DNA of 42,330 bases from Zychaea mexicana. Taxonomy: Eukaryota; Mucoromycota; Mucoromycetes; Mucorales; Lichtheimiaceae. Positions 22,063 to 32,614 of the stretch are shown piece after piece. The notes under the pieces were generated by a model. It saw only the letters and a list, made by a program, of their open reading frames with translations, had not been told where the DNA came from and searched no databases. The stretch covers positions 1-42,330 of the forward strand of contig NW_026516880.1 of assembly GCF_025766255.1 (NCBI RefSeq). Direction: 5' to 3'. Numbering within the stretch: position 1 is the stretch's first letter; every line of letters begins with the position of its first letter. The position numbers and the translations under genes were made by a program.

Positions 22063-24105
22063 TTATCCGTGGTTCCACTCCTTCTTGTTCTCACCCAAGA
22101 ATGCAAACTTATCAAGCTCGGAAATCTCATCGGCAGTCAAGAGGAATCCAAGCGCTGCTTCGTTCTGGCGCACATGCTCAGCGGTACGAGCACCAGCAAG
22201 TGGGATAGTTCCCTTTGCGATACACCAGCTCAATGCAATTGCACTAGACTGGCGATCGTATTTATCAGCAAGCCGTTTGATTGTACCCAGCAATTGACGC
22301 AACTGCTCCTTGTCAAACTTTTCAAAACGCTGCTTGCGAGACTTTGGGAACGGACCATCGGCTCCAAATTTACCAGTAAGTAAGCCCATACCGATTGCTA
22401 CATACGCGATAGAACAAAAAACCTTACTATACTGAGTCTATTACTCTTTGGAGCTGAAAAGTGACCTGAGTGATATTTACGTGAATAAGCCAAGATGGCA
22501 ATTCCAAGGTCGTGGCACAGCTTGATGAGACCTGATTCAGCAGGAATGGTGCGGACTAGCGAATACGAAACCTGATTGGACGCAAGTTGAATGCCACGCT
22601 TCTTCCAAAAGCGTATCCAAAAGCGTATCCATTTTGAAAAAAGCGTATCCAAAAGCGTATCCATTTTGAAAAAAGCGTATCCAAAAGCGTATCCATTTTG
22701 AAAAAAGCGTATCCAAAAGCGTATCCATTTTCAAAAAAGCGTATCCAAAAGCGTATCCATTTTCAAAAAAGCGTATCCAAAAGCGTATCCATACGCTTTT
22801 TTCAAAATGGATACGCTTTTGGATACGCTTTTTTGAAAATGGATACGCTTTTGGATACGCTTTTTTCAAATGGATACGCTTTTGGATACGCTTTTGGATA
22901 CGCTTTTTTCAAAATGGATACGCTTTTGGATACGCTTTTTTGAAAATGGATACGCTTTTGGATACGCTTTTTTGAAAATGGATACGCTTTTGGATACGCT
23001 TTTTTCAAAATGGATACGCTTTTGGATACGCTTTTTTCAAATGGATACGCTTTTGGATACGCTTTTTTGAAAATGGATACGCTTTTGGATAACGCGCCAT
23101 GCATTTTTTTGATTTCGTCCAAGCTATAGTTGGATACACCAACAGTTGTTACCAGTCCAGCAGCATGTGCATCGGCAAGTGCGTTGGCTGTAGTGGAAAG
23201 ATAAAGTAACGAGTTATTGGCACTGGGTATTTCGAGCTAAAGGGAGAAAAAGACGATACAGTAAAAAGGTCGATATTATATAATGTACAACCATACCAAC
23301 AACTGGAATAGCTACAGGATGGATTGGGGCGTGGATCTGTAATAAGCATGATGCAGACAAGAGAAAAATGTTTGAGAATAACCAAAGACAAGAGTAGCCA
23401 AGTGTCACCCAGACATAGCGAGGATTACCTGATAGAGATCCACTTTCCGGACACCCAAGCGAGCTAGTGAGTCGCGCAAAGCAGACAGCAGAACATCCGG
23501 AAATTGGGTTCGCTCGGGATAAGGGAAGTATTTCGTCGCAAGGATTTGCTTATTTCTTTCTCCTGAGCTATATTTTTCACGAAATCGACTAATTTCCTTC
23601 TCGGATTCACCCAATCCGTACACCTCAGCTTTAATCATGCAGCACAAATTCACGTCAGCATCCATAGTACTTTGGTATCCTTTGAAACTAGATACAGCTC
23701 GTACCTGTGTCATAGAATGGGATACCAAGTTCAACCGCAGTATCGAAGGCTTCTTTGGCATCCTTTTCAGCTTCGGGTGTCCAGCTCCAAGCTATATTAA
23801 AAGCAAGAAGAGGGATGAAACGATGAAATAAGAACACTAGTCCACATTTTCTCGAGCTCCTAGCGAGGCAGTAAGATATATATGTTCTGATTAATGCTTA
23901 CTGGTAGTATCGCCCCATTGCCAACAACCGATGGCTATAATACATGCGTGAGTCTATATGCCTACTATTTTTATTTCCGATAAGCAAAAGAAAGGGGAGC
24001 GAGCCGCATACCTATAGGAGGTACTTTGACAGCTCCAGCAAGTACGATCTTGGTGTCTTTTGTGGGCACAACGCCATCACTTAATTTCACAGGAGACTCG
24101 CTCAT
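22063..24105 (-). CDS. Aldo/keto reductase, one exon interrupted by a repeat insertion
   Basis: Exons: 24105-24012, 23934-23902, 23791-23705, 23628-23429, 23336-23297, 23187-23090, then after the repeat 22604-22481 and 22397-22063. Without the 485-bp insertion all phases agree and the protein would be 336 residues, a normal length. Family motifs are GCWQWGDTT, YDTAEVYGLGESE (catalytic Asp and Tyr), ILATKYFPY (Lys), DLYQIHAP (His), VGVSNYSLDEI and LASNQVSYSLV. NADPH-dependent reduction of an aldehyde or ketone in the cytosol is expected; the substrate is unknown. Read through unspliced, the frame enters the repeat and stops at TGA 22804-22802. Possible splicing of the repeat from GTATCC (23080) to GGAAG (22602) would keep frame and add three residues. 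Either the gene is recently broken or the repeat is now an intron. Confidence 0.85.
22604..23089. repeat. Foldback minisatellite of 32-bp units inside the reductase exon
   Basis: The left arm (22611-22790) is five 32-bp units plus 20 bases, each unit carrying two GCGTATCC blocks separated by AAAA and then an A/T-rich spacer. The right arm (22791-23090) is the same unit in inverted orientation, about nine copies. Two copies are 31 bp, and one has an extra 12 bp (22872-22915). The spacer has a G/C variant position that differs between copies. The ends form a perfect 15-bp inverted repeat, TCCAAAAGCGTATCC against its complement. The turn is GCGTAT-CC-ATACGC at about 22783-22796. No target-site duplication was found. 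It could extrude a long imperfect hairpin. It may be a foldback/MITE-like element that expanded internally. Confidence 0.95.
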
Positions 24106-24339
24106 GATAGATAGTAGTTACGAATAGTGTGGTAGAAGTGAAAGAGAGATAGAAAACGGAGACCGACCACTGCTGTCTATACATAGCGTATACAAACGGA
24201 AAAAAGAATCATGTTTACGTGGCCCTTTGTACCAACACGCACACACGCCAGTGGACAATTTAAGTTTGACAATGATGGGAATACACCTCATCCAGGTGAC
24301 AAACTACGTAACAACATATTCAAAGCCCCATCGTCACAG

Positions 24340-24889
24340 TTACTTCAATACTCGTTTAATCATCGCCGATAGTTTTTTCTCAACAAATGCGACCAGCATA
24401 TCATCCTGATTTCCAACATCCAAAGAAATGAAAAACTGCTGTTGATATTTGGCAGCTATGCCAGAAGTTTTAAAAGGGAATTGAGGGATAAGGCAGTTAG
24501 TTCAACGGAACCTGAAACACTTCTTCGCCTTTGTTTCCCTTTTACTGATTTTTTTATCATTCTTACCCAGTCTTCGTCCGAGGTTACGGCTTTGTTCTGC
24601 GATATCTTGGCCCAACACTGTGGTTACTGATGGTATCGACTGTGTGCGGGAGGTTAAAAAACAATCCGTGAGCCTGGTGTTTAAGAACAGCAACACGTAA
24701 TATAGTTTATCTCACCTGACTTGCTATCGGTGGCATCGCGATCGACAGATCTTTCATACTGGCCTGTTGTTTGCCAACCCACACAAACATGGACTTGTTC
24801 ATTTGCACCAATTGGAAATGGATCGGCTCACTAACATACGTCTGTGTCTCTTGATGAATCAAAAAGTGTGGTTCATTGTCGTCGACCAT
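24340..24889 (-). CDS. PSMG4: Proteasome assembly chaperone 4-like protein
   Basis: Three exons (24889-24716, 24639-24567, 24455-24340) join in phase to 120 residues, the usual size for PSMG4/PAC4. Recognisable parts are FQLVQMNKSMFVWVG in the first beta strands, DLSIAMPP, then SIPSVTTVLG and LGRRLG in the middle. The C-terminal AAKYQQQFFISLDVGNQDDML is followed by a helix with VEKKLSAMI, paralleling the human protein's QVFVSYNL...VENRIKEEM. In other eukaryotes PAC4 pairs with PAC3 and guides assembly of the 20S proteasome alpha ring in the cytosol. Divergent paralogues of this small fold exist, so the family call is moderate, but the gene structure is solid. It sits about 230 bases from the start of the reductase gene, in the same orientation. 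Confidence 0.75.
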
Positions 24890-27303
24890 GGCTATTCAAG
24901 AAACTGAAAAGGCAAGAGAAGGAAAAGAGATCTATTACGCGGAGTTCCGTTGCGCAGTGTCACTATTTGCTATGCCCCGCAACACTTAAAAACGAAAGAG
25001 TTGGTGGTACTTTACTACTGCAAACTTCTCGTTGTAAATATGAAGCATAACAAGAAGATATTCCGATGCCTCACAAAGCGAGTATTTACGCAGCAGCATG
25101 TCAGACTTATCATAGAAAGATGCACTGGACCAGATATTAGGATCTGTCAAAGTATGCGACTGGTGAAGGAAACACCGTGTGCAAGTAATGGAGATACTTG
25201 CATTTTCAAATTTCCTACTTTAATAGCATCGCTCCTCCACTACCTCGTATCAACCGGTACTTCAGAAAGCAAGAACTACTCCAAGGAGGAAGAGAGCTGT
25301 CGCACCCGTACCTCGATGACGTTTCATTATAATCTCTCGATACTCACCGGGAAAACACAACGGCTGTCACATCGAAATAAGTACTCAAGTGAGCCTTGCT
25401 GCGATACATCGAGTGTCCTTTAATACTGCCATTAGCAGAAATGCCATTGAAGTATCACTGCTCAACATATATAGCTCCTCCAACAGACGCAGTTGCAATC
25501 GCTTATTCGTTCAGACATCGAGCATGATTTCTTGCAGGACTGGTCCTTGGTGGGCTGTTCACCAGAGCAACAATAGAAATAGTGGAATAAGGCATCGAAT
25601 GAAGCACAACATTGTAGCTCTACGGGTGGCACTTGTTTCTCGCCTAGATTTTTGACGCTCATGATGAACCGCACTGTTGATATGGTAGTAAATTCACGGG
25701 TTTAGGGTGAGTCTTGCCATGGGCGTTCTATCTATTGCTTGCCATGGATTAGTCAGGTCGTTGTTGGAAAGTGTCACTTTAAACTATGGCTGCCTAGGAT
25801 AAATATAAATTTGCTATAGAAGAACAATACTATACCGCCAGAGACGGAGTCAATGACCTGGTTGCTTTTAAGTAAAGCGCTTGCTAGTTTATAGATTATA
25901 GGATTAAGTTAGCATTAACAAGCGTTGCGATGATATGGTACATTGCCACCTGGTTCTTGGATATACTACGCATACATATGTACATGCGCTAATCAAATGG
26001 TCGCCACAGAGGCTCACAGGTACACACATCACTATACGTCAATGTAGTAGGAATCGATGTCGATGCATACAACAGCTGCAAAATGTGTATGCGACGAGAC
26101 ATACGATAGAACCTTATAGTGGTGACAAAACCACCAGAACGTCGTACAAACACCTCGAACTCTTTGTGAGACTGTTATGAGCATTACCACGTTAAAATGC
26201 ACATGACGTTGAGTGCTACTTGCGATAGATATTAGGCAATTATGATGGTGACACGGAATGAAAGGGTTACAGTACGGACATGGAATTCTACCCCTCTTTC
26301 TCTTTGTTCAACAAAGCAGTAATAAATGGCTATTTTCCTTGTACAGCATTTTTGCGGACTCTTCTTTCGCCATTAGGTAATTTACAAAACAAAACGGCAG
26401 CACAAAAAGCAAGATATGGTCATAGAGCAATTAAGAGCAACCAACCCCCTCGGAACCTGGATTTGCTGACCGAGATTACTCCAAGGAAGTAGGATGCAGT
26501 AAGCTTTTCCATCAGATAAAAAAGTGCAACACACTTGTTATGAGTAGCTAAATCATGTTATTGTACATACAGCGTGTACGGTGTGTAATATCCGTGCATC
26601 GGTGCTGTCGGTTTGAAACATAGCGTCGTAAGCTTAAACACCCGTGCTTTTATCACTTTTGGTGTTACTTGAATGCTTTGAAATTGTGCATTATTGTTTG
26701 ATATTTGAACAAGCTCAACAATAACTGCTATCTTTTGAGAGGACAACCTTTTCTGTAGACAAAGACTCCTTTATCATTCAACATACACGCAAGATTGTAA
26801 TAATAGCAGCCAGCAGTATATGTGAAGAAGAGCTGAGTTGGACTATAAACTCATTCACGCCTTCCGAGAATACTGGCCAGTTCAGTCTTCCTAATATGTA
26901 ACGCAATAAGAGGACTCATCATAGCTACTGCTACTTCGCAGAGTGGCCAGCGCAGTTGCTACCCCCATCAGAGGGAACGGCAGTAGTGGTAGTTGCTATT
27001 GTGATTATGTAAAAATATGTAGTATGTGTATAGACTGTTTGTGGTATGTAAAAAAGTAACTGCACTATAATCAAGGCAATATTACACAAGAAGAATTGAA
27101 ATACAAGGGGTGGGAGGGGTTGGGAGAGAAAGGTTCGTTAGGCGGTGTGTGAGTTTTTTTTTCTTTTTTGGTTTATCTTTATATCGGATATACAGTTGAA
27201 CACGCAAAAGCAAAAGAGTGAGCAACCATACTATTACGGATACTGACTACTAGTACAAGGCAGACGCAGCCGCTGATTCACTATATATACACTTTGTTTA
27301 TAA
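24890..27303. other. Spacer with one cysteine-rich minus-strand ORF
   Basis: A minus-strand frame at 25674-25462 encodes 70 residues with ten cysteines in its last 50 (QCC, YCC, SCKKSC, DCNCVCW, terminal C). It has no signal peptide and no supported upstream exon. The plus-strand frame at 24950-25423 (157 codons) has no domain and overlaps the chaperone promoter. Sequence from 25.7 to 27.2 kb is AT-rich with only short frames. Confidence 0.4.
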
Positions 27304-27699
27304 TTAATAGCGATGCGTGTGGTAAACTGGTGCGTTCGCAGGCGAGTCAAATTTCTGATAACCATGTTGCGACACTGGGATGGTTTCATTTATGGGCGAT
27401 TGATAACCGCCACCACCTGCGGTAGCCTGCTGTATCATGTACAGCTGCTTTTCATTGTCGTGTTCTAATCGCTTGCGCATGCCCTTGACGCTTCGAACAA
27501 TGTACCAAATGAGCAATGCTAGCACCAAAACGCCAATGACAATGACAAACACGTAGCGATGGTTTTGCTCCAACCAGCTCTTTTGCTCAGCGTCGGCTTC
27601 GTTGTCTCCTTGATTGAAGCCGGTATCGTCGACTGAGGTGGTTTGCGCCAGCGCGTAGGACCAGAAGAGAGCGGCGGTCAACAAAAAGATGTTCAACAT
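27304..27699 (-). CDS. Small type I membrane protein, unrecognised
   Basis: A single open frame of 131 residues. It has an N-terminal signal peptide (MLNIFLLTAALFWSYALAQ), a short acidic outer segment to about residue 50 and one strong membrane helix (YVFVIVIGVLVLALLIWYIV). A basic stop-transfer stretch follows (RSVKGMRKRLEH). The Gly/Pro/Tyr-rich cytoplasmic tail ends HTHRY, with YQKF and YHTH motifs that might serve as sorting signals. The topology is therefore signal peptide, lumen or outside, membrane, cytosol. No family is recognised. Codon use and layout strongly suggest a real gene, and the sequence around the ATG is preceded by a pyrimidine-poor, A-rich leader. Confidence 0.7.
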   Translation of the reverse strand: MLNIFLLTAALFWSYALAQTTSVDDTGFNQGDNEADAEQKSWLEQNHRYVFVIVIGVLVLALLIWYIVRSVKGMRKRLEHDNEKQLYMIQQATAGGGGYQSPINETIPVSQHGYQKFDSPANAPVYHTHRY

Positions 27700-28661
27700 G
27701 ATTTGTATTGTGTGTGATGTACGGTATGTAAAAAGACAGGAAGGGGGGTTTTGTTGTTAAATGAAAATGTGATGGGGTATTGTGTTTGTTTGAGAAAACA
27801 CAAACGGATGAGTTCGGCAAAAGAACTGGCCTGGGGGAGGTTGGTGGTAGAGAAGAGAAACGGTGAAGAAGAAGAAATAAAGCGATGCGAGAAAACCCTT
27901 TTGTTAACATTTCGTTTGCGGGGCCCGGTTCGATGCAAGTTCCGACATTTGTTCTATTATGGTTGCACAATGTTCACTTGCGCTTACCACAAATGTAGCA
28001 CTGGCTCCTGTTTCTTGCATATATCGGTCAGTTTGTGAGATAGTCAAACGTATAACCGCACTTTGGATGGTTGATCGTGGCCGGCTCAAGTGCCATTGGC
28101 CCTTAATGCCTGTTTCCACGATGCAACACGACCCGTAATGAGATCGAGATAGCTTGCGTTGGACCACTGCATTCCTCTACCTGATCGCAATCATTGGGCT
28201 CGCGTGGTGCCTGGACTCTAGTCTTCTATGGCTACTCAGTAATAGGTATAACCTTCTCAAAGGGGTGTCAAAGCAGCATCACGTCGCTTTTCTCTCTCTC
28301 TATTTCCCCGTGAAGGCGGTGGAAGGCGAAAAAGGCAGTTGGCAATTTACGCATAAGAAGCGTGGGCGTCGGTTCTTTGCTTTGCACAACAACACGAGAT
28401 GTTGTGCCGTCGCTCGATAGCATATCACTAGCATCTCTTTGGAATCGATGATGCTGCTGTGACACGCACGACTTAATTAGCGACCCTTTCCCGGATTGCA
28501 CATGTGTGTAGCCATAAAAATCAGCAGCATAGCATCAAAAAGCAAGTGGCTGGTTTATTAAAAAAAAGAAAAACCACTCGAATCATTACCTTCTTTTAGT
28601 AACGAAAGACACATTCACCTAATGTTCATGTCAAAAGCCAAAATTCTCTTTTTGTTTCAGA
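27700..28661. other. Spacer with ambiguous overlapping frames
   Basis: Two minus-strand frames look partly coding. One (28501-28268) encodes 77 residues. The other (28167-27904) encodes 87 residues and has an internal GTAAGC donor after TGASATFV. A reading of WSNASYLDLITGRVASWKQAL begins after an AATGCAG acceptor at about 28168. Several exon combinations are possible and none can be preferred. A plus-strand hydrophobic frame at 28154 overlaps them. Confidence 0.3.
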
Positions 28662-29923
28662 ATGAAGAAGCTTTCTTTGAAAGCGCAAAGAGTTCTTACA
28701 AACGAAAAGATGCGGTGCGTTTCGATAAGAAGAACTTCCAACAGTAATCATTACCAGCCATCTGTTGAATATGTTCGTGACGGACCTGAAACCGAGAGGG
28801 AAGATGAGCTCGAAAAATAATTTCCATTGAGTCCCTACACAAGTAGGAACATCTCTCTGACGCTTGCACGTCAGACAATGAAGACGATCCCTTGATTAAC
28901 ATTCCTGACATTTCTATGGAGGAATACGAAGTTTGTTTGGTTTCAAAACCAGATTTTGTGTGGACGCTTACGAAGTACCAATCAGCACAAGTCGCACAGT
29001 TCAATGGTCTCTTTGAAAACAAATACTGGAATCTGTAAGACGCGGCCAAGGAAGCTTCTATTGAGTTATCTACAGCATACAATTATATACAGTGGAAAGA
29101 ATGGGGTTTGCATCTTGCCTGGTTACGTACCTGCTACGGAACTGAAACCGAAGCAGAACAATCTTAAACTCACTGACGAACATCCCCAAATTATTGAACA
29201 TTATGTCGAAAAGCATCCAACCTGCACTGTTAAGGATACAACAGACGAACTTTGTAAAGCATTCGAGAGTCTAAAGATTTATCAGTTCACTGTTTATCGG
29301 CATATTACCGACAAGCTTTCCTTTACAACTCTTACTCGCACCCAACTAAAAGTAGCTGAGCGCAAATCTGAAGATACTATTTGGAGCACGGCGTCAGTTT
29401 GCTGAATATATTATCGAGAACAACATAGGTATCAAGAAGAAGTGCGTCTTCGTTGACGAAAGCGGATTCAATAAGAACATGGTACGTCCTGTCGCATGGT
29501 CAAAGAAAGGGCAGTCTGCAGATGTCGAAGTACCAACACAACAAGGCACTAATCTAAGTGTACTTGGATGTATGTCGTGTTATGGTCTCATTTCACTTTC
29601 ACAACAAGTTCCACGGATGACTGGATTTAAAAGGTGTAAAATTGTTAGCAAAAATCTGGTCTTCTCCAAGGTACATCTTAATGGATAATGCCGGTATCAT
29701 CCGTACAACTGCTGAAGTTCTTCAAGCAATCCGCAACCATGGTCATACACCTCTTTTTTTGCCACCATACTTCCCATTTTTTGATCCCGTAGAAGAGAGG
29801 TACGCAAAACCCCACTTGAAAAAAAAAACGAGTTCTTGGCCAACCGCATTGAAGAATCAGCTAGGATGGTCACTTCCAAACACTGTAAAGGCTGTTTCGT
29901 CATTCTCACAAGCACTTCAATAA
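28662..29923 (+). pseudogene. Tc1/IS630-like transposase, decayed
   Basis: The plus strand holds a transposase spread over frames. The N-terminal helix-turn-helix part (AKEASIELSTAYNYIQ) is interrupted by TAA at 29036-29038, earlier stops lie near 28818 and 28851, and a frame shift occurs near 29095. The next block contains LKLTDEHPQIIEHYVEKHP and a second helix-turn-helix (FTVYRHITDKLSF). It is followed by a shift near 29385 into VFVDESGFNKNM, the first catalytic Asp. Further shifts near 29630 lead to LMDNAGIIRT (second Asp) and DPVEERYAK (Glu), about 35 residues apart, with LFLPPYFPF between them. All three acidic residues survive, but the reading frame does not. The layout matches the intact element at 38.8-40.4 kb, though the protein is clearly different, so it is not a recent copy of that element. 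Confidence 0.8.
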
Positions 29924-30740
29924 GTGTATTAATATGAGGAGAATATAGTTTTTTATAGTAAAAGAAAAACGAGCAAAATAAACATTAAAACCTACATGTT
30001 ATGATTATAATAAGTTTTAGATATTATCACCACCAGGGCTTCGGTCGTGTGGATAACAGTATGTCATCAGTTCCTTGCTGGAGATATGAAATTTATAAAA
30101 TGTAAATTGTTCTTCATACGAGGGAGGTATAATTTATAGATTTTTTCTACCATGAACTTCGACTATTTACGGTTTACATATGTAGCAGATTGGTGATTAT
30201 GCGGTTGAAGTATGGTGAATATGGCAGTATAAAAAATAGACGGGAGGGTTGCTATGCAGGTCCTTCTTTTTTTATGTGTTTTTCGGTTGCCATGGTAACC
30301 AAAAGGACTTTACAAAGACGCGAACAAAACAACCAGAGTCTATTGGAGAAAATATGCTTTTGTATGCTTGAGCATTGCTCGAAAGATACCTGTACAGTTA
30401 TTACCTTTTGAATCCACTAGGTACACACATATTACTCTTAAATTATTTGTACATAACCAGATTCATGAAAAACGTTTTTCTTTATTTCATCATTTCATAC
30501 TTTAGATAGTGAGGACTTAGTGACCGGAAACCAATAAATTGAAACGACTTCTGAGCCCTAATCGTTGCACACAGCATATTGACTGCATTTCATTTTACGA
30601 TTCTAAGCAGCTCGTTTTATTTCTGCAACAACCTCATTGCTACAAGAACTCTTTAATTTTCTCATTTTATATGTTTAATACTTTTGAATCGTGGGCACTT
30701 GCTACGTCTCTAGGCAACAACTTTTCTTGAATCGTTACCG
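29924..30740. other. AT-rich spacer
   Basis: It lies between the decayed transposase and the next decayed gene. Short frames only; no terminal inverted repeat for the transposase was identified by eye. Confidence 0.5.
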
Positions 30741-32070
30741 ATGTCATTCCCAAATTATGAATTCGAACCGCATAAAAATGAAAAACTGAAGTTTTTCTCG
30801 GAAGTGAATGCACAATATTGGCAGTTTGAAACGTTTTTGCGAGCTTATCCAGAGGATAAAATTAAAAAAAATCTCTTGGACAATATAAACGGCCTCAACT
30901 GGGTGAAAAAGCAGTATATTGACGATAAGTTGCGCACCAATGTTGATAAGTTAATAAAAGAGTGGAAGAAGGTATTGGTCGAAGAGTATACATTATCTAT
31001 TCCTGGCACCACACCCAGATTCAAAACAAAATAGCCCTCTCAACAAAAACTGGACAACATTGGAAGTTCGATCGAAGCTACAACTATAGTAAACTCGGGC
31101 ATTATTTCCCTTGGAGATAATAAGTGAGTTTGCATTTAACGTCGTTTGAATGTATTATTATACAGATTAATCACTAATACTATCTGTTTTCCACATAGCA
31201 ACAGCACTCAAACAGACAGATTGAAAGTATAGTTGAACGTTCTGAAATTTTATGAAAAATATCTAGTACCTGGTAAAATAACTGTGTGTATTGATATTAT
31301 AGAGGCCTCATGCCAATAGTAGCAGTGCTTACAGTAATGATATTGGCGATGGCAGTAACAAAAAAAAGGCCCACGTTGGTGATCAAGAATTTACGGGTAA
31401 AGTAGTGAATCAATGAAGCATGTGATAAACAACTTACTCAAAATCCAAAGTAGATGAACCCAATTTTTTTGGTTTAGAACAATATATGGATGAAGTTGAT
31501 GAAGAAGAAGAAGAGGTGCAAGGTAAACTGTTTCGATTTGTGTAATATGTCAATGTTTATAACATGGTATTATATAGTTGTCTCGTTGTGGACTGCTTAG
31601 AGAAGATACGTAGAAAATTACACAAACGATAGCTTGAATAACATATACAAGTAAGAATCATCAGCTAAAAATACTAAAACTTGTGCCGAATCACTGTACT
31701 AACTGATTAATAGACCGGAGCTTTATGGTGTGTTGTGGTGTGGAGTTGAAGTAAGCAAGCAAGATCCAATCCCAGAAGAACTTTACAGTGGTATTCAAAA
31801 CTATGTGGGATCGATTAAGAAAAAGAAACCTTTGATTTATACATTATTTCGAAAAAATATTGATAATACCTTAAGAGCTTTGAGTATCAATGGGAAGGAC
31901 TGGAAGAAGCATCTGTAACTTTATATGCACTAACATGTTTTCTTCAATATATTCAAAAGAAAACAGTTGAAGAAATGGAGATGCTTGTTGTGGGTCTCCC
32001 GGTTAATATTAATGACTGCTTATTGAAAAACAAAAAGATATTCATTCAAGATATCTTCAGTATGTTGTAA
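30741..32070 (+). pseudogene. Decayed multi-exon gene, unrecognised family
   Basis: The first block (30741-31034) starts with ATG and encodes 97 residues (MSFPNYEFEPHKNEKLKFFS at the start). The same frame continues past a TAG into SQQKLDNIGSSIEATTIVN and ends at a GTGAGT donor (31122). A following block after CCACATAG carries another stop. Further exon-like pieces are acidic (DEVDEEEEEVQ with a GTAAAC donor near 31522). Later pieces are PELYGVLWCGVEVSKQDPIP after a TTAATAG acceptor at 31711, and a final part with LTCFLQYIQKKTVEEMEM near 31930-32070. The sequence has clear coding texture with two or more stops, so it is called a pseudogene. It may be an old mobile-element or lineage-specific gene; no domain is named. 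Confidence 0.5.
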
Positions 32071-32614
32071 GTATTCTGGCTGTGAAATACATTTTTACCT
32101 ACTTTCTATATATACTCATTAATATATTATTAATATATTATAATATGATATTGCAAAAGACATTTACACTGAAGTATAAACAATATCTATATTATTGTTA
32201 TAAATAACAATATTATGATATCTTATTATACTGTCAAGCGTTCAAATAAAAATCTAACTTCGTTGATTTTTTTAAATGAACTGGGCGTCGTCATACCTCC
32301 TAGCCTGGTTTTTCCCAAACATAATGGTTGAAAATAACCATGGGGGTTGAGAATTTTATAGGGTTTGAGAAATTACTTTTTTAAACAAAAAATTAATTTC
32401 ATGATTTATTATAATCACTTAAAAATTATATTACTTATAATTTTTTACATAATCATAATTTCACTAAAAACATAATACCAGGCCCTGGCAAGTTTTAGAA
32501 CACGAAACACAGGATATGTCTTTGCAGCCAATACCATCGTCATTTTTATTAAATTGGTGAAAACACTTGATGCACCGTCTACCCACTTTTTTATAGTCTT
32601 AGCTATGTCTTTTT
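32071..32614. other. Strongly AT-rich spacer
   Basis: It contains runs of TAATATATTA-like sequence at about 32118-32150 and no open frame of interest. Confidence 0.6.

Noticed and set aside
22611..23090. CRISPR-like array
   Set aside because: Units are contiguous 32-bp repeats without unique spacers and occur in inverted arms within a fungal gene.
22537..23122. Separate proteins encoded by the repeat (several ORFs of 66-110 codons on both strands)
   Set aside because: They arise because the repeat lacks stops; no independent start context or homology.
24950..25423. Plus-strand 157-codon ORF
   Set aside because: No domain, unusual composition, no splice or promoter support; probably chance.
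28696..29082. Minus-strand 128-codon ORF
   Set aside because: No ATG start, and it lies opposite the N-terminal part of the decayed transposase, which has recognisable helix-turn-helix sequence.
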